A stretch of DNA of 64,000 bases, taken from Dyella_A sp035685805. Its GTDB lineage: Bacteria; Pseudomonadota; Gammaproteobacteria; Xanthomonadales; Rhodanobacteraceae. Where the stretch lies: the NCBI RefSeq assembly GCF_035685805.1, contig NZ_DASSAB010000043.1, positions 1 through 64,000 of the forward strand. Reading direction: 5' to 3'. The notes below the pieces were generated by a model. That model had not been told where the DNA came from. It was given only the letters and a program-made list of their open reading frames with translations, and did not search any database. The number at the start of each line of letters is the position of its first letter. The first letter of the stretch is position 1. This document shows positions 47,244 to 61,285 of the stretch, one piece after another. A program made the translations under genes and the position numbers.

Positions 47244-47669
47244 ATGCGAAAGGGGAGCGGCTTCTCACTGATCGAGTTGATGGTGGTGGTGGCCATCATC
47301 GCGATCCTCGCGGCGATCGCGCTGCCGTCGTATCGCCGCTACGTGGTGCGCACCAATCGGACAGAGGCCACGACCGCACTCACCGACCTGGCGGCGCGCG
47401 AGGAGCGCTTCTACTACTCCAAGAATGTCTATACCGACGACCTCACCGACCTCAATGGCTCGTCCACGATGAACACGAAGAACTACACGTTCGACATCGT
47501 GGCGTCGGCAGCCACGGTTGCACCGGCCACCTACGACATTACCGCGACGCCGGTGGGCAATCAGGCAACCGACGATCGGGACTGCCAGAGCATCAGTCTC
47601 AATCAGGCCGGTCAGTGGGCCTCCACGGGCGCCACCGCCGACAATCCCGCCTGCTGGGGCAACAAGTGA
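47244..47669 (+). CDS. pilE: Type IV pilin-like protein PilE
   Basis: A 141-residue prepilin: leader MRKGSG, then FSLIELMVVVAIIAILAAIALPSY with Glu+5, and a C-terminal disulfide pair (DRDCQS, NPACWG). The ATG at 47244 follows GAGGATCCAGG; a GTG at 47214 overlaps pilY1 and is less likely. The name follows position after pilY1, as in Pseudomonas and Xanthomonas minor-pilin operons. Overlaps the next gene by 4 bases (GTGA). Confidence 0.88.
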   Translation: MRKGSGFSLIELMVVVAIIAILAAIALPSYRRYVVRTNRTEATTALTDLAAREERFYYSKNVYTDDLTDLNGSSTMNTKNYTFDIVASAATVAPATYDITATPVGNQATDDRDCQSISLNQAGQWASTGATADNPACWGNK

Positions 47670-48133
47670 GAGCGGCGCTGCGTCGGCAACTCCTCATGGC
47701 CGGTGCGGTGCTTGCCGCGGGCCTGGCGCCCGTGTTGCAAGCGCAGACCTACTACAAGTGGAAGGACGCCAGTGGGGCGACGCACTACAGCGATACGCCA
47801 CCGCCGAAGGGGCAAGCCAGTGCGGTGCGGGTGCGGGCAGGCGAGGCCACCGCCGCTGTGCCCGATGCCACGCCGGCGCCGGCCAGCTCCGCAGAGGCAA
47901 CCGGCTCGTCGGGCGAAAGTCCCGAGCTGAAAGCGGCGGAGGCCAAGTATCGCCAGGAGGCCTGCACCGCCGCAAAGGGCGATGTGGCGGCTGCTCAGGG
48001 CGGCGCCATGCTCTTGAACGGCAAAGATCTCACCACGGCGCGCCGGCTCAGCGCCGACGAGCGCGCCGCCGCACTCGCTGCGGCACAGAAGCGCGTCCAG
48101 CAGTCTTGCGGAGCGGGAGCAGAAAAGCCATGA
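47666..48133 (+). CDS. DUF4124 domain exported protein
   Basis: A 155-residue protein with a signal peptide (LLMAGAVLAAGLAPVLQAQ) and then the DUF4124 core YYKWKDASGATHYSDTPPP, a small beta fold common in periplasmic proteins. The rest is alanine-rich and low in complexity. GTG start overlapping the pilE stop, and stop overlapping the next gene's ATG, place it firmly inside the pilin operon, so a role in pilus assembly in the periplasm is plausible but not shown. Confidence 0.85.
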   Translation: MRAALRRQLLMAGAVLAAGLAPVLQAQTYYKWKDASGATHYSDTPPPKGQASAVRVRAGEATAAVPDATPAPASSAEATGSSGESPELKAAEAKYRQEACTAAKGDVAAAQGGAMLLNGKDLTTARRLSADERAAALAAAQKRVQQSCGAGAEKP

Positions 48134-48723
48134 GCCCCAGTCGTCAACAGCGCGGCTTCACCGTCGTGGAACTGATGGTTGCAGTCGCCGTGCTCGCCGT
48201 TCTCACGGCGATTGCCTTGCCCAATTTTCGGGACTTCATGCGCCGCAATGCGGTGACCTCGCATACCAACGAGATTCTCGGCGACCTGCGCTACGCGCGG
48301 CAGACTGCCACCACCGACCTCTCGGTGGTGTCGATATGCGCCAGCGCCAATCCGTCCGCAGCCTCGCCCTCATGCACCACCGACGGCGACTACGCCAAGG
48401 GCTGGATCATCTACAAGGCTCCCACCGCCGGTGCCACGTTCGCGGCGGGCGCCGGTTTCGAGTTGCTGCGGGTGGCGCAGCCGATGACCAATGTATCGCT
48501 GTTGGCGGATGTCACCACGCCCGTCTCGTTTACCCAGCGCGGCAGTGCGCCTGGCGGCGCCGTGAGTTTCCTGATCTGCGCCAAATCGTCCTCCGAGGCC
48601 GTTGGCCAGAGCACCCCCAAGGTGCCGGGCCAGCAGTTGCAGGTGATGGCCTCCGGCCGCGCCTCGACCGCCGCTCTGGCAACGGCCGGCAGCGACGCGG
48701 CGGCGACGGCGCTCTGCCAGTAA
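48130..48723 (+). CDS. FimT/FimU-type pseudopilin (GspH domain)
   Basis: A 197-residue minor pilin. Prepilin site RQQRG|FTVVELMVAVAVLAVLTAIALPNF with Glu+5, then a GspH/FimT domain (VTSHTNEILGDLRYARQTA) and two cysteines. It is the last gene of the operon; in P. aeruginosa the equivalent fimT-fimU pair comes first. Some FimT proteins bind DNA for transformation; the basic residues needed for that cannot be judged here. Confidence 0.88.
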   Translation: MSPSRQQRGFTVVELMVAVAVLAVLTAIALPNFRDFMRRNAVTSHTNEILGDLRYARQTATTDLSVVSICASANPSAASPSCTTDGDYAKGWIIYKAPTAGATFAAGAGFELLRVAQPMTNVSLLADVTTPVSFTQRGSAPGGAVSFLICAKSSSEAVGQSTPKVPGQQLQVMASGRASTAALATAGSDAAATALCQ

Positions 48724-48729
48724 GACCGA

Positions 48730-48757
48730 GGGGCCGCCCGCTCTGGCCGGGCGCCCC
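48730..48757 (+). other. Stem-loop after the pilin operon
   Basis: GGGGC-CGCCCG pairs with CGGGCG-CCCC with one bulged base and a 7-base loop. It has no T-run, so it may slow rather than end transcription. Confidence 0.35.
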
Positions 48758-48866
48758 GCTTGCGACGTCCGTGGGTCGATTGCCGATCCGGGCCCCATGC
48801 GCGGCCGCAGCTAACGTGCTATCTCTGTAGGGCCGGTCTGACGCGACCGGTATCGGGGGCAGGGGC

Positions 48867-54346
<5,480 letters not shown>

Positions 54347-54350
<4 letters not shown>

Positions 54351-54805
54351 CGCAGTGGCAGGGAGCATTGTCGATTCTGGTCGCGGAGGACGACGCGGAC
54401 GACCGCGTGCTGCTCGCGGACGCCTTTGTCGAAAGCGGCGTACCGGTGGAGCTGGATTTCGTCGCCGACGGTGTGGAGCTGCTCGATCGCCTGAACGCGC
54501 GCGACCAGGCACCGGACCAGAGCCTGCCGGACCTGCTGCTGCTCGATCTCAACATGCCGCGCATGGACGGGCGCGAAGCGCTGCGGGCGATTCGCGAGCA
54601 CGAGCGCTTGCGGCACCTGCCGGTGATCATCCTCACCACTTCGCGCGCCGAGCTGGATATCCGCGTCAGCTACCAGCTCGGCGCCAACTCCTATGTCACC
54701 AAGCCGCGTCGCTTTGACGAGCTCACCGCGGTGCTGCGTTCGCTGGAGCGTTACTGGATGGATATCGTGCAGCTTCCCTCCGACAGTCGCCGGGGACACC
54801 CGTGA
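54347..54805 (+). CDS. Single-domain response regulator (Rcp1-like)
   Basis: A 152-residue receiver domain with AEDDADDRVL (acidic pocket), phospho-acceptor Asp67 in LLLLDLNMPRMDG, the Thr in IILTTS and the Lys in SYVTKPRRFDEL. There is no output domain. The double-Asp start and length resemble Rcp1, the partner of cyanobacterial phytochrome. Start overlaps the kinase stop and stop overlaps the next gene's start, so it probably relays phosphate between the two. Confidence 0.93.
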
Positions 54806-57261
54806 ACGCGCCGCTGCGCGTGCTCGTCGTCGATGACGACGAAGACGATTTCATCCTCATTCGGGACATGCTCTGCGACGCTGGCGAGGGCGGCTACACC
54901 TTCGAGTGGTGCGCCACGCCCGAGGACGGGCTGAGCGAGCTGCGCCGCGGTGCCCACGACGTCTACCTGGTCGATTACCTGCTCGGCCCGGCCAGCGGGC
55001 TGGATCTGATCGAGGCGGTCAACCGCGAAGGCCTGACCCGCGCCTTCATCGTGCTGACCGGCCGCGGCAACCAGTCGGTGGACATGGCCGCGATGGAAGC
55101 CGGCGCCAGCGATTATCTGGTCAAGGGGCTGATCGACGCGGAGCGACTGGCGCGCAGCATCCGCTATGCAGTCGACCACACCCGCTTTGTCGAAGTGCTG
55201 CGCGAGAGCGAGACCTGCCACCGGCTGCTGTTCGACGAAGGCCCGGTGCCGCTGATGGTGTTCGACCGCGAGAGTCTGCAGATCCTCACCGCCAACGAGG
55301 CGGCGTACGTCCAGTACCGCGACGTCTTTCCCGACCTGGTGGGGCGCCGCTTCGACGCCCTGCTGCAGGAGCACGAGCGGGCACGTTTCGCCGCGTGCCT
55401 CGCCGGCGGCAGGCTGACCGATGACAGTGCCGAGCTGTGGGAGCACCGCGGCGGGCGTGACGGCGTCCGCCACGTGGAGGCGATCTTCCATGCCATGGAC
55501 TACCGCGGCAGCCCCAGCGTGCTGGCCCACCTGCAGGACGTGAGCGAGCGGGTGCGCGCGGACGCACGCCTGCACCTGCTCGACCGCGCGATCCAGTCCA
55601 GCAGCAACGGCGTGGTGATCAGCGATGCCCGCCAGCCGGACATGCCGGTGATCTTCGTCAACCGGGCCTTCGAGCGGATGACCGGGTACACCGCGGCGGA
55701 GACGCTCGGGCGCAACTGCCGGTTCATGCAGGGCGAGGAGGTCAACCAGGCCGAGCGCGATGGCATCCGCCAGGCACTGGCCGAGCAGCGCGAGCACAGC
55801 GTGGTGCTGCGCAACGTGCGCAAGGACGGCACGCTGTACTGGAACCAGCTTTATATCGCGCCGGTGCGCGATGCACAGAACGCGGTGACCCACTACGTGG
55901 GCGTGCAGACCGACATCACCGCCCAGCGCGACACCGAAGCCCGGCTCGCCTACGCCGCCACCCATGATGCCGAAACCGGGCTGGCCCGCTATCCGGTCAT
56001 CGAGATGCTGCTGCACGACCACGCGCACCTGCACGCGAGCGAGCCGCTCACCCTGCTGTACGCCGACGTCGACCGTTTCCATGCGATCAACGAGTCGATG
56101 GGGCACGAGGCGGGCAACCAGGTCATCGCCGAACTGGCGGTGCGAATGCGCATGCTGGTCGGCGATCGTGGCCGGGTCGCGCGCTTCACCGGCGACGAGT
56201 TCGTGATTGCGCTGCCGGGCATGGAGCTGGACGAGGCGGTGGCGCTGGCCGAGCGGCTGCGGCAGCTTGCCGCCGAGCCGATTCCGATCGCCACCGGCCA
56301 TGCGCAGGTCAGCATGAGCGTCGGCGTGGCCAACTATCCGCAGCGGGTGGACAACATCGCCGACCTGCTGCTGCGCGCCGAAGCGTCGATGACCCGCGCC
56401 AAGCACCTGGGCCGCGATCTGGTGTGCGCGTATTCGCAGGAGGACATGCTGCGGGTGGAGGACCGGCGCATGCTCGGCATGCGCCTTCGCGCCGCCATCG
56501 CGCAGGAGGAGCTGTACCTCGACTACCAGCCGCAGATATGTGCCCAGGGCGAGCGCCTGCTCGGGGTGGAGGCGCTGCTGCGCTGGCGCAGTCCCGAGCT
56601 GGGCCTGGTGATGCCGGACCGGTTCATCGCAGTGGCCGAGGGCATGGGGCTGATGCCCGAACTGGGGCAGTGGGTGCTCAACCATGCCTGCGAACAGATG
56701 CGTGCATGGATCGACGCCGGGCTGGCCGACGGGCTGGTGATGGCGGTCAACGTCGCAGCGCAACAGGTGCAGCGACAGGACTTCGCCGAGCGGGTCAGCG
56801 AGACACTGGTGCGCCACGGACTGGCTCCGGCACAGCTGGAGCTGGAGGTGACGGAGAGTTCGCTGATGGAGAACCTCGAGCGCGGCCTGCAGTCGATCCG
56901 GCGGCTGTCGGCACTCGGCGTCCGGCTGGCCATCGACGACTTCGGCACCGGCTACTCGAGTCTCTCCTACCTGCGGCAGTTCAAGGTGGACCGGCTGAAG
57001 ATCGACAAGTCGTTCATCCACGACCTGCCGGACGACGAGGACTCCGTCGCGATCGCCCGCACCGTGATCGCGGTCGGTCACCAGTTGCAGATGGACGTGG
57101 TGGCCGAGGGCGTGGAAACGCGCGAGCAGGCGCACCTGCTCAAGGCGCTGGGCTGCGATGTGCTGCAGGGCTACCTGATCGGTTATCCGATGGGCCGCGT
57201 GGCGGCCGGCGACTGGCTGCGCGCCCGCGCCGGCGGCGTACCGGAGCCCGACAACGCCTGA
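54802..57261 (+). CDS. REC-PAS-LOV-GGDEF-EAL protein, probable blue-light-controlled c-di-GMP phosphodiesterase
   Basis: An 819-residue soluble protein. REC domain 1-125 with Asp58; PAS about 132-245; LOV about 260-373 with photoactive Cys306 in GRNCRFMQG, and the flavin-contact residues in RNVRKDG, YWNQLYIAPVRD and GVQTDIT, as in known LOV proteins. The GGDEF domain (about 380-515) is degenerate: TGDEF at 463-467 and DAETGLAR in place of DxLTGLPNR. The EAL domain (about 556-798) is complete: EAL at 590-592, EVTESSLM, AIDDFGTGYSSL, KIDKSFI and VVAEGVET. It therefore should hydrolyse cyclic-di-GMP under control of light and of phosphorylation by the upstream kinase. Confidence 0.93.
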   Translation: MNAPLRVLVVDDDEDDFILIRDMLCDAGEGGYTFEWCATPEDGLSELRRGAHDVYLVDYLLGPASGLDLIEAVNREGLTRAFIVLTGRGNQSVDMAAMEAGASDYLVKGLIDAERLARSIRYAVDHTRFVEVLRESETCHRLLFDEGPVPLMVFDRESLQILTANEAAYVQYRDVFPDLVGRRFDALLQEHERARFAACLAGGRLTDDSAELWEHRGGRDGVRHVEAIFHAMDYRGSPSVLAHLQDVSERVRADARLHLLDRAIQSSSNGVVISDARQPDMPVIFVNRAFERMTGYTAAETLGRNCRFMQGEEVNQAERDGIRQALAEQREHSVVLRNVRKDGTLYWNQLYIAPVRDAQNAVTHYVGVQTDITAQRDTEARLAYAATHDAETGLARYPVIEMLLHDHAHLHASEPLTLLYADVDRFHAINESMGHEAGNQVIAELAVRMRMLVGDRGRVARFTGDEFVIALPGMELDEAVALAERLRQLAAEPIPIATGHAQVSMSVGVANYPQRVDNIADLLLRAEASMTRAKHLGRDLVCAYSQEDMLRVEDRRMLGMRLRAAIAQEELYLDYQPQICAQGERLLGVEALLRWRSPELGLVMPDRFIAVAEGMGLMPELGQWVLNHACEQMRAWIDAGLADGLVMAVNVAAQQVQRQDFAERVSETLVRHGLAPAQLELEVTESSLMENLERGLQSIRRLSALGVRLAIDDFGTGYSSLSYLRQFKVDRLKIDKSFIHDLPDDEDSVAIARTVIAVGHQLQMDVVAEGVETREQAHLLKALGCDVLQGYLIGYPMGRVAAGDWLRARAGGVPEPDNA

Positions 57262-57302
57262 CCTGCCCACGCCAGCGCAGGCTGGCCGGCTCCGCGCCAG
57301 GC

Positions 57303-58706
57303 TCAGTCCAGCGCGATCGGCTCGTGCATCGCCGGCATCCTGCTCGGCACGCCGAGCTGATCCAGCCGCTCGCGCATCGCCTGCATGCCCACCTCCTGGT
57401 CGCCGTGCACCAGCAGCACCATGCGTCGTGGCCCGGTGCCGAGCCAGTGCAGCAGCGAGGCCTGGTCGGCGTGGGCAGAGAAGCCGTTGATGGTCCAGAC
57501 CTGCGCGCGCACGCGGATCTCCTCGTTGAAGATGCGCACCGTACCGGCTCCGTCGACGATGCGCCGGGCCAGCGTGCCCTGTGCCGCATAGCCCACGAAC
57601 ACCACGCTGCAGCGCTCGCGCCACAGGTTGTGCTTGAGGTGATGACGCACGCGGCCGCCGTTGCACATGCCCGAGCCGGCGAGGATCACCGCGCCACCCT
57701 CCATGCGGTTGATCGCCATCGACTCGGCTGTCTCGCGCGCGAAGTGCAGGTTCGGCATGGCGAACGGGTCACCGCGCTGGAGTTCTTCGCGGAAACCGTC
57801 GTCGAAGCACTCGGGGTGGCGCCGAAAGATCTCGGTGGCCGAGATCGCCATCGGCGAGTCGAGAAACACTGAAGTGTGCGCCGGGATGTGGCCGTCGCGG
57901 ATGCCTCGGTGCAGGTAGTAGAGGATCTCCTGCGCCCGTTCCAGCGCGAAGGTGGGAATGATCACGTTGCCCTGGCGGGCCATGGTCTCCCGGATCGCCC
58001 GGTACAGCTCGTCCACGGTGTCCGGCAGCGAGCGGTGCGGGCGATTGCCGTAGGTCGTCTCCATGACCACGTAGTCGGCCGCGGGCGCCGGCACCGGATC
58101 GCGCAGCAGCGGGCGGCCCGGGTTGCCCTGGTCGCCGGAGAACACCACGCGCCGTACGCGCTCGCCGTCGTCCAGCAAGAGCAGCAGCGACGCAGAGCCA
58201 AGGATGTGCCCGGCATCGAGGAACTGGGCCTGCACGCCCGGCGCCAGCGGCACGATCTCGCCGTAGGCGACCGGCGCGGCGAAGAAGTCCAGCGCGTGGA
58301 GGGCGTCGTCCAGCGTATACAGCGGCGCTGCGGACGCGTCGCCGTGACGGCGCCCGCTGCGCTGGGCGCGGCGGGCTTCCTCTTCCTGCAAGCCGGCCGC
58401 ATCCAGCAGCACCACGCGGGCAAGATCGCGGGTGGCCGCAGTCGCCAGGATCCGTCCGCGGAATCCGTCGCGCACCAGTTTCGGAATGCGCCCGCAGTGG
58501 TCCAGGTGGGCGTGGGTGAGCAGCAGCAGGTCGATGCCGGACGGCTCGAAGCCGAAGGGTTCGGCGTTGGCGCGCTCCTCCTCTTCGCTGCCCTGGAAGA
58601 GGCCGCAGTCCACCAGCACGCTGAGGTGGCCGAATCGCAGCAGGTGGCACGAGCCGGTCACCTGGCGCGCGGCACCGTGTGCGCTGTAGAAAAGCGATCG
58701 GCTCAT
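57303..58706 (-). CDS. Beta-CASP metallo-beta-lactamase RNase
   Basis: A 467-residue hydrolase. The metallo-beta-lactamase motif 2 is THAHLDHCG; later metal ligands are in FLDAGHILGSAS and FSGDQGN. The beta-CASP insertion follows (PTFALERAQEILYYL; GSGMCNGGRVRHHL) and the C-terminal motif is NGFSAHADQ. These match CPSF/YSH1-type bacterial enzymes that cut or trim RNA. No KH domain is fused. The ATG at 58706 overlaps the stop of the PRPP-synthetase-like gene; it is last in the operon. The substrate is inferred from family. Confidence 0.9.
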   Translation of the reverse strand: MSRSLFYSAHGAARQVTGSCHLLRFGHLSVLVDCGLFQGSEEEERANAEPFGFEPSGIDLLLLTHAHLDHCGRIPKLVRDGFRGRILATAATRDLARVVLLDAAGLQEEEARRAQRSGRRHGDASAAPLYTLDDALHALDFFAAPVAYGEIVPLAPGVQAQFLDAGHILGSASLLLLLDDGERVRRVVFSGDQGNPGRPLLRDPVPAPAADYVVMETTYGNRPHRSLPDTVDELYRAIRETMARQGNVIIPTFALERAQEILYYLHRGIRDGHIPAHTSVFLDSPMAISATEIFRRHPECFDDGFREELQRGDPFAMPNLHFARETAESMAINRMEGGAVILAGSGMCNGGRVRHHLKHNLWRERCSVVFVGYAAQGTLARRIVDGAGTVRIFNEEIRVRAQVWTINGFSAHADQASLLHWLGTGPRRMVLLVHGDQEVGMQAMRERLDQLGVPSRMPAMHEPIALD

Positions 58707-59641
58707 GGGGTCGGGTCCGCAGGGGCGGCGCACGCCGGGGCAGGTCTGCACGGGGGCCCGCCGCAACGCTCCAGCACCACCCGGGCCAGCTCCGCGCTGA
58801 GATCAATCTGCGCCTGCGGCGAGGCGATGGTGTTGCTGGTCACCACCCGTGCCGCGCCCGCCGCGTGCAGCGCCTGCACTGCGTCGTCGGCGAAGATGCC
58901 GTGCACGGCCACGCAGACGGGCGCGGGCAACTGGCGCTCGCGCAGGCACTGCACCGTGGCGATCATGGTGCGGCCGCTGGCGATGATGTCGTCCAGCACC
59001 ACGGGTGTGCAGTCGGCCCAGGCATCCAGGGCGGGCAGGGTGATCTGCACGTCGCGGTCGCCACTGCGCTGCTTGGCCGCCACCACGCACGGGGCACCGA
59101 GCATGCGCGCCACCGCACTTACCCACTGCGCGCTCTCGCCATCCGGGCCGATCAGCAGGGGGCGCGGCACGTGACGGGCGATCCATTCGGCGAGCCGGCC
59201 GGCGGCGTGCACCACGTAGCCCTCCAGCGGGTAGATGTCGTCCAGCCGGCGATACCGGTGCAGGTGCGGATCCACCGTCACCAGCCAGTTGAACGCGCCG
59301 CCCAGCAACTGGCCGAACACCCGTGCCGAGACGGCCTCGCCCTCATGAAAGCGGGTGTCCTGGCGCATGTAGGCCAGGTATGGCGCAACCAGGCCCACGC
59401 GCCAGGCGCCGAGTTCGCGCGCAGTCGCGGCCGCCATCACCAGCGGCAGCAGTTTGCTGTCCGGATGGTCGAGCGTGCACACGATCACCACCACGCTGCG
59501 CGGCGTCGGCGGTTCGATGCGTACGCGACTTTCGCCGTCGGGAAACCGGTGTACCTGCACCACGCGTCGGGGCAGGCCGCTGTGACTTGCGAGGCGGTCG
59601 GCGAAGTCCTCGTTGCCGGGCAGGGCGTAGATGGCGCTCAT
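58703..59641 (-). CDS. PRPP-synthetase-like ribose-phosphate diphosphokinase
   Basis: A 312-residue protein with two phosphoribosyltransferase-like folds. Family motifs are FPDGESRVRI, PYLAYMRQDTRFHEGEAVSA (ATP site), TVDPHLHRYRRLDDIYP (metal/pyrophosphate loop, in the archaeal VDPH form), GPDGESAQWV and the PRPP loop VVLDDIIASGRTM. All expected catalytic segments are present, so it should be active. It resembles archaeal or class III enzymes more than the housekeeping Prs, which should be elsewhere. The proline/alanine-rich tail is unusual. Overlaps both neighbours by 4 bases. Confidence 0.88.
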   Translation of the reverse strand: MSAIYALPGNEDFADRLASHSGLPRRVVQVHRFPDGESRVRIEPPTPRSVVVIVCTLDHPDSKLLPLVMAAATARELGAWRVGLVAPYLAYMRQDTRFHEGEAVSARVFGQLLGGAFNWLVTVDPHLHRYRRLDDIYPLEGYVVHAAGRLAEWIARHVPRPLLIGPDGESAQWVSAVARMLGAPCVVAAKQRSGDRDVQITLPALDAWADCTPVVLDDIIASGRTMIATVQCLRERQLPAPVCVAVHGIFADDAVQALHAAGAARVVTSNTIASPQAQIDLSAELARVVLERCGGPPCRPAPACAAPADPTP

Positions 59642-61218
59642 GGTGTCTCCTCCACCGTGACGATGGCCGGGTGCCGCGTCACGTACTCCATCGCGTAGGC
59701 AAGCTCGCCGGGGCTCTGCGCGTGCACGGTAAACAGGGGTTGGCCTGCGCTGACGCGGTCGTTGCCGTGCACCTGCAGGGTGAGTCCGGCCAGCGGGGCC
59801 GATGGCGCGCCGGCCAGCTTGGCGACCCGCGACAGCCGGCGGTTGTCGATGGCGGCGACGGTACCGCCGCGCGGCGCCAGCACCGGCTGCTGCCAGGGCG
59901 CGCTGCCGGGCACGCGCAACCCGCCCTGGGCCGTACAGATTGCCTGGAACTGCACCCAGGCGCGGCCGGACTCCAGGCAGGTACGGGCCATGGCCGCGGC
60001 CTGCTCGGCGCTGGCCAGCCCGCCCAGTTCGAGCACGGCGGCGGCGAGCTGCAGTGCGCGCGTGCGCAGGTCTGCCGGTGCATCGGCGTGGTTCTGCAAC
60101 ACGGCGAGCACGTCCAGTGCCTCCAGCGCTGGACCGATGCCGCGGCCGATCGGCTCGCGGCCGTCGCTGAGCAGCACGTGCAGGCGCAGTCCGAAAGCGC
60201 TTGCCACCTGCTCGAGCAAGGCTTGCAGTGCCCGTCCCTGCGCCGGGCTGCGTACCTTCGCCGTGGGGCCCACGGGCACGTCGATCACCACGTGGGTAGC
60301 ACCGGCGGCAATCTTTTTCGACAGTACCGAGGCCACCAGCTGGCCGGCACTGTCCACGTCCAGCGCACGCTCTACCCGGATCAGCACGTCGTCGGCCGGC
60401 GCGAGCGCCATCGCGCCACCCCACACGATGCAGCCGCCGCATCGCTCCACCGTGCGGCGCATCTGCGCCAGGTCCAGCTCGACCGGTGCCAGCATCGCCA
60501 TGGTGTCGGCGGTGCCGGCCGGCGAGGTGATGGCGCGCGAGGAGGTCTTGGGCATGATCAGCCCCAGCGCCGTGACGATCGCCACCACGATCGGCGTGGT
60601 GCGGTTGCCGGCAAGCCCGCCGATGCAGTGTTTGTCCACGACCACCGGTTGTGCCCAGCGCAGGCGCGCGCCGGTGTCCACCATGGCGCGGGTGAGCGCA
60701 ATCACTTCGCCGGGCGTCAGGTGGTCGCCGCTGCAGGCGGTGATGAACGCTGCCAGCTCCAGATGGCTGTAGCGGTGCGCGACGATGTCCCGCACGATGC
60801 CGTGCAGCTGCGCGTCGTCCAGCGTCCGGCCGTAGATTTTGGCGCGCACGCAGGCGAGCGATTCCACGCTGGCCGGATGGGCGATCACCACGTGCTCGTG
60901 CGGCTTCGGCTGCAGCGCGTCCCACGCCGACTCGCCGAGGCCGGCCTCGTCCGGAGCCAGCAGCTCGCCCTGCACGATCGCCAGCGTGGCGAGTACCCGC
61001 CGATCGCCGATCTGCAGCTGCACCCGCGCGTGCGCGCCCAGCCCCTCGCTGCGGCAGATCGGCGAGGCGTGGTGCAGGTACACCACGTGTTCGGCGCCGG
61101 TGTCGATACCCAGCCGGCGCAGGCGGTCACCGTGCACGACCGGACGATGCGCCACGACGACAGTCGCCTCGGCTCCCGGCGCGCTCACGTGCGCGGGGCC
61201 GCCAACGAGGGCAGGCAT
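59638..61218 (-). CDS. AMP phosphorylase / thymidine phosphorylase family protein (archaeal type)
   Basis: A 526-residue protein. An N-terminal extension of about 95 residues precedes the nucleoside phosphorylase fold. The phosphate-binding region is VDKHCIGGLAGNRTTPIVV and MPKTSSRAITSPAGTADTM, wording shared with archaeal AMP phosphorylases, not with E. coli DeoA (KHSTGG). The expected reaction is NMP + phosphate to base + ribose 1,5-bisphosphate. The C-terminal domain ends in a DeoA-like barrel (APRGGTVAAID). ATG overlap joins it to the PRPP-synthetase-like gene. Confidence 0.88.
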   Translation of the reverse strand: MPALVGGPAHVSAPGAEATVVVAHRPVVHGDRLRRLGIDTGAEHVVYLHHASPICRSEGLGAHARVQLQIGDRRVLATLAIVQGELLAPDEAGLGESAWDALQPKPHEHVVIAHPASVESLACVRAKIYGRTLDDAQLHGIVRDIVAHRYSHLELAAFITACSGDHLTPGEVIALTRAMVDTGARLRWAQPVVVDKHCIGGLAGNRTTPIVVAIVTALGLIMPKTSSRAITSPAGTADTMAMLAPVELDLAQMRRTVERCGGCIVWGGAMALAPADDVLIRVERALDVDSAGQLVASVLSKKIAAGATHVVIDVPVGPTAKVRSPAQGRALQALLEQVASAFGLRLHVLLSDGREPIGRGIGPALEALDVLAVLQNHADAPADLRTRALQLAAAVLELGGLASAEQAAAMARTCLESGRAWVQFQAICTAQGGLRVPGSAPWQQPVLAPRGGTVAAIDNRRLSRVAKLAGAPSAPLAGLTLQVHGNDRVSAGQPLFTVHAQSPGELAYAMEYVTRHPAIVTVEETP

Positions 61219-61285
61219 CGGCGGCGCCGGTTCCTGCTTGGCCTGGCCGCTGTCGTCATGATGGCCAGCGACCTGCGGCGGCTGT

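Noticed and set aside
41774..47299. Antisense open frame of 1841 codons opposite pilY1
   Set aside because: The plus-strand frame has clear PilY1 domains. Long antisense frames are expected where GC-rich codon bias removes stops; no protein features were seen in it.
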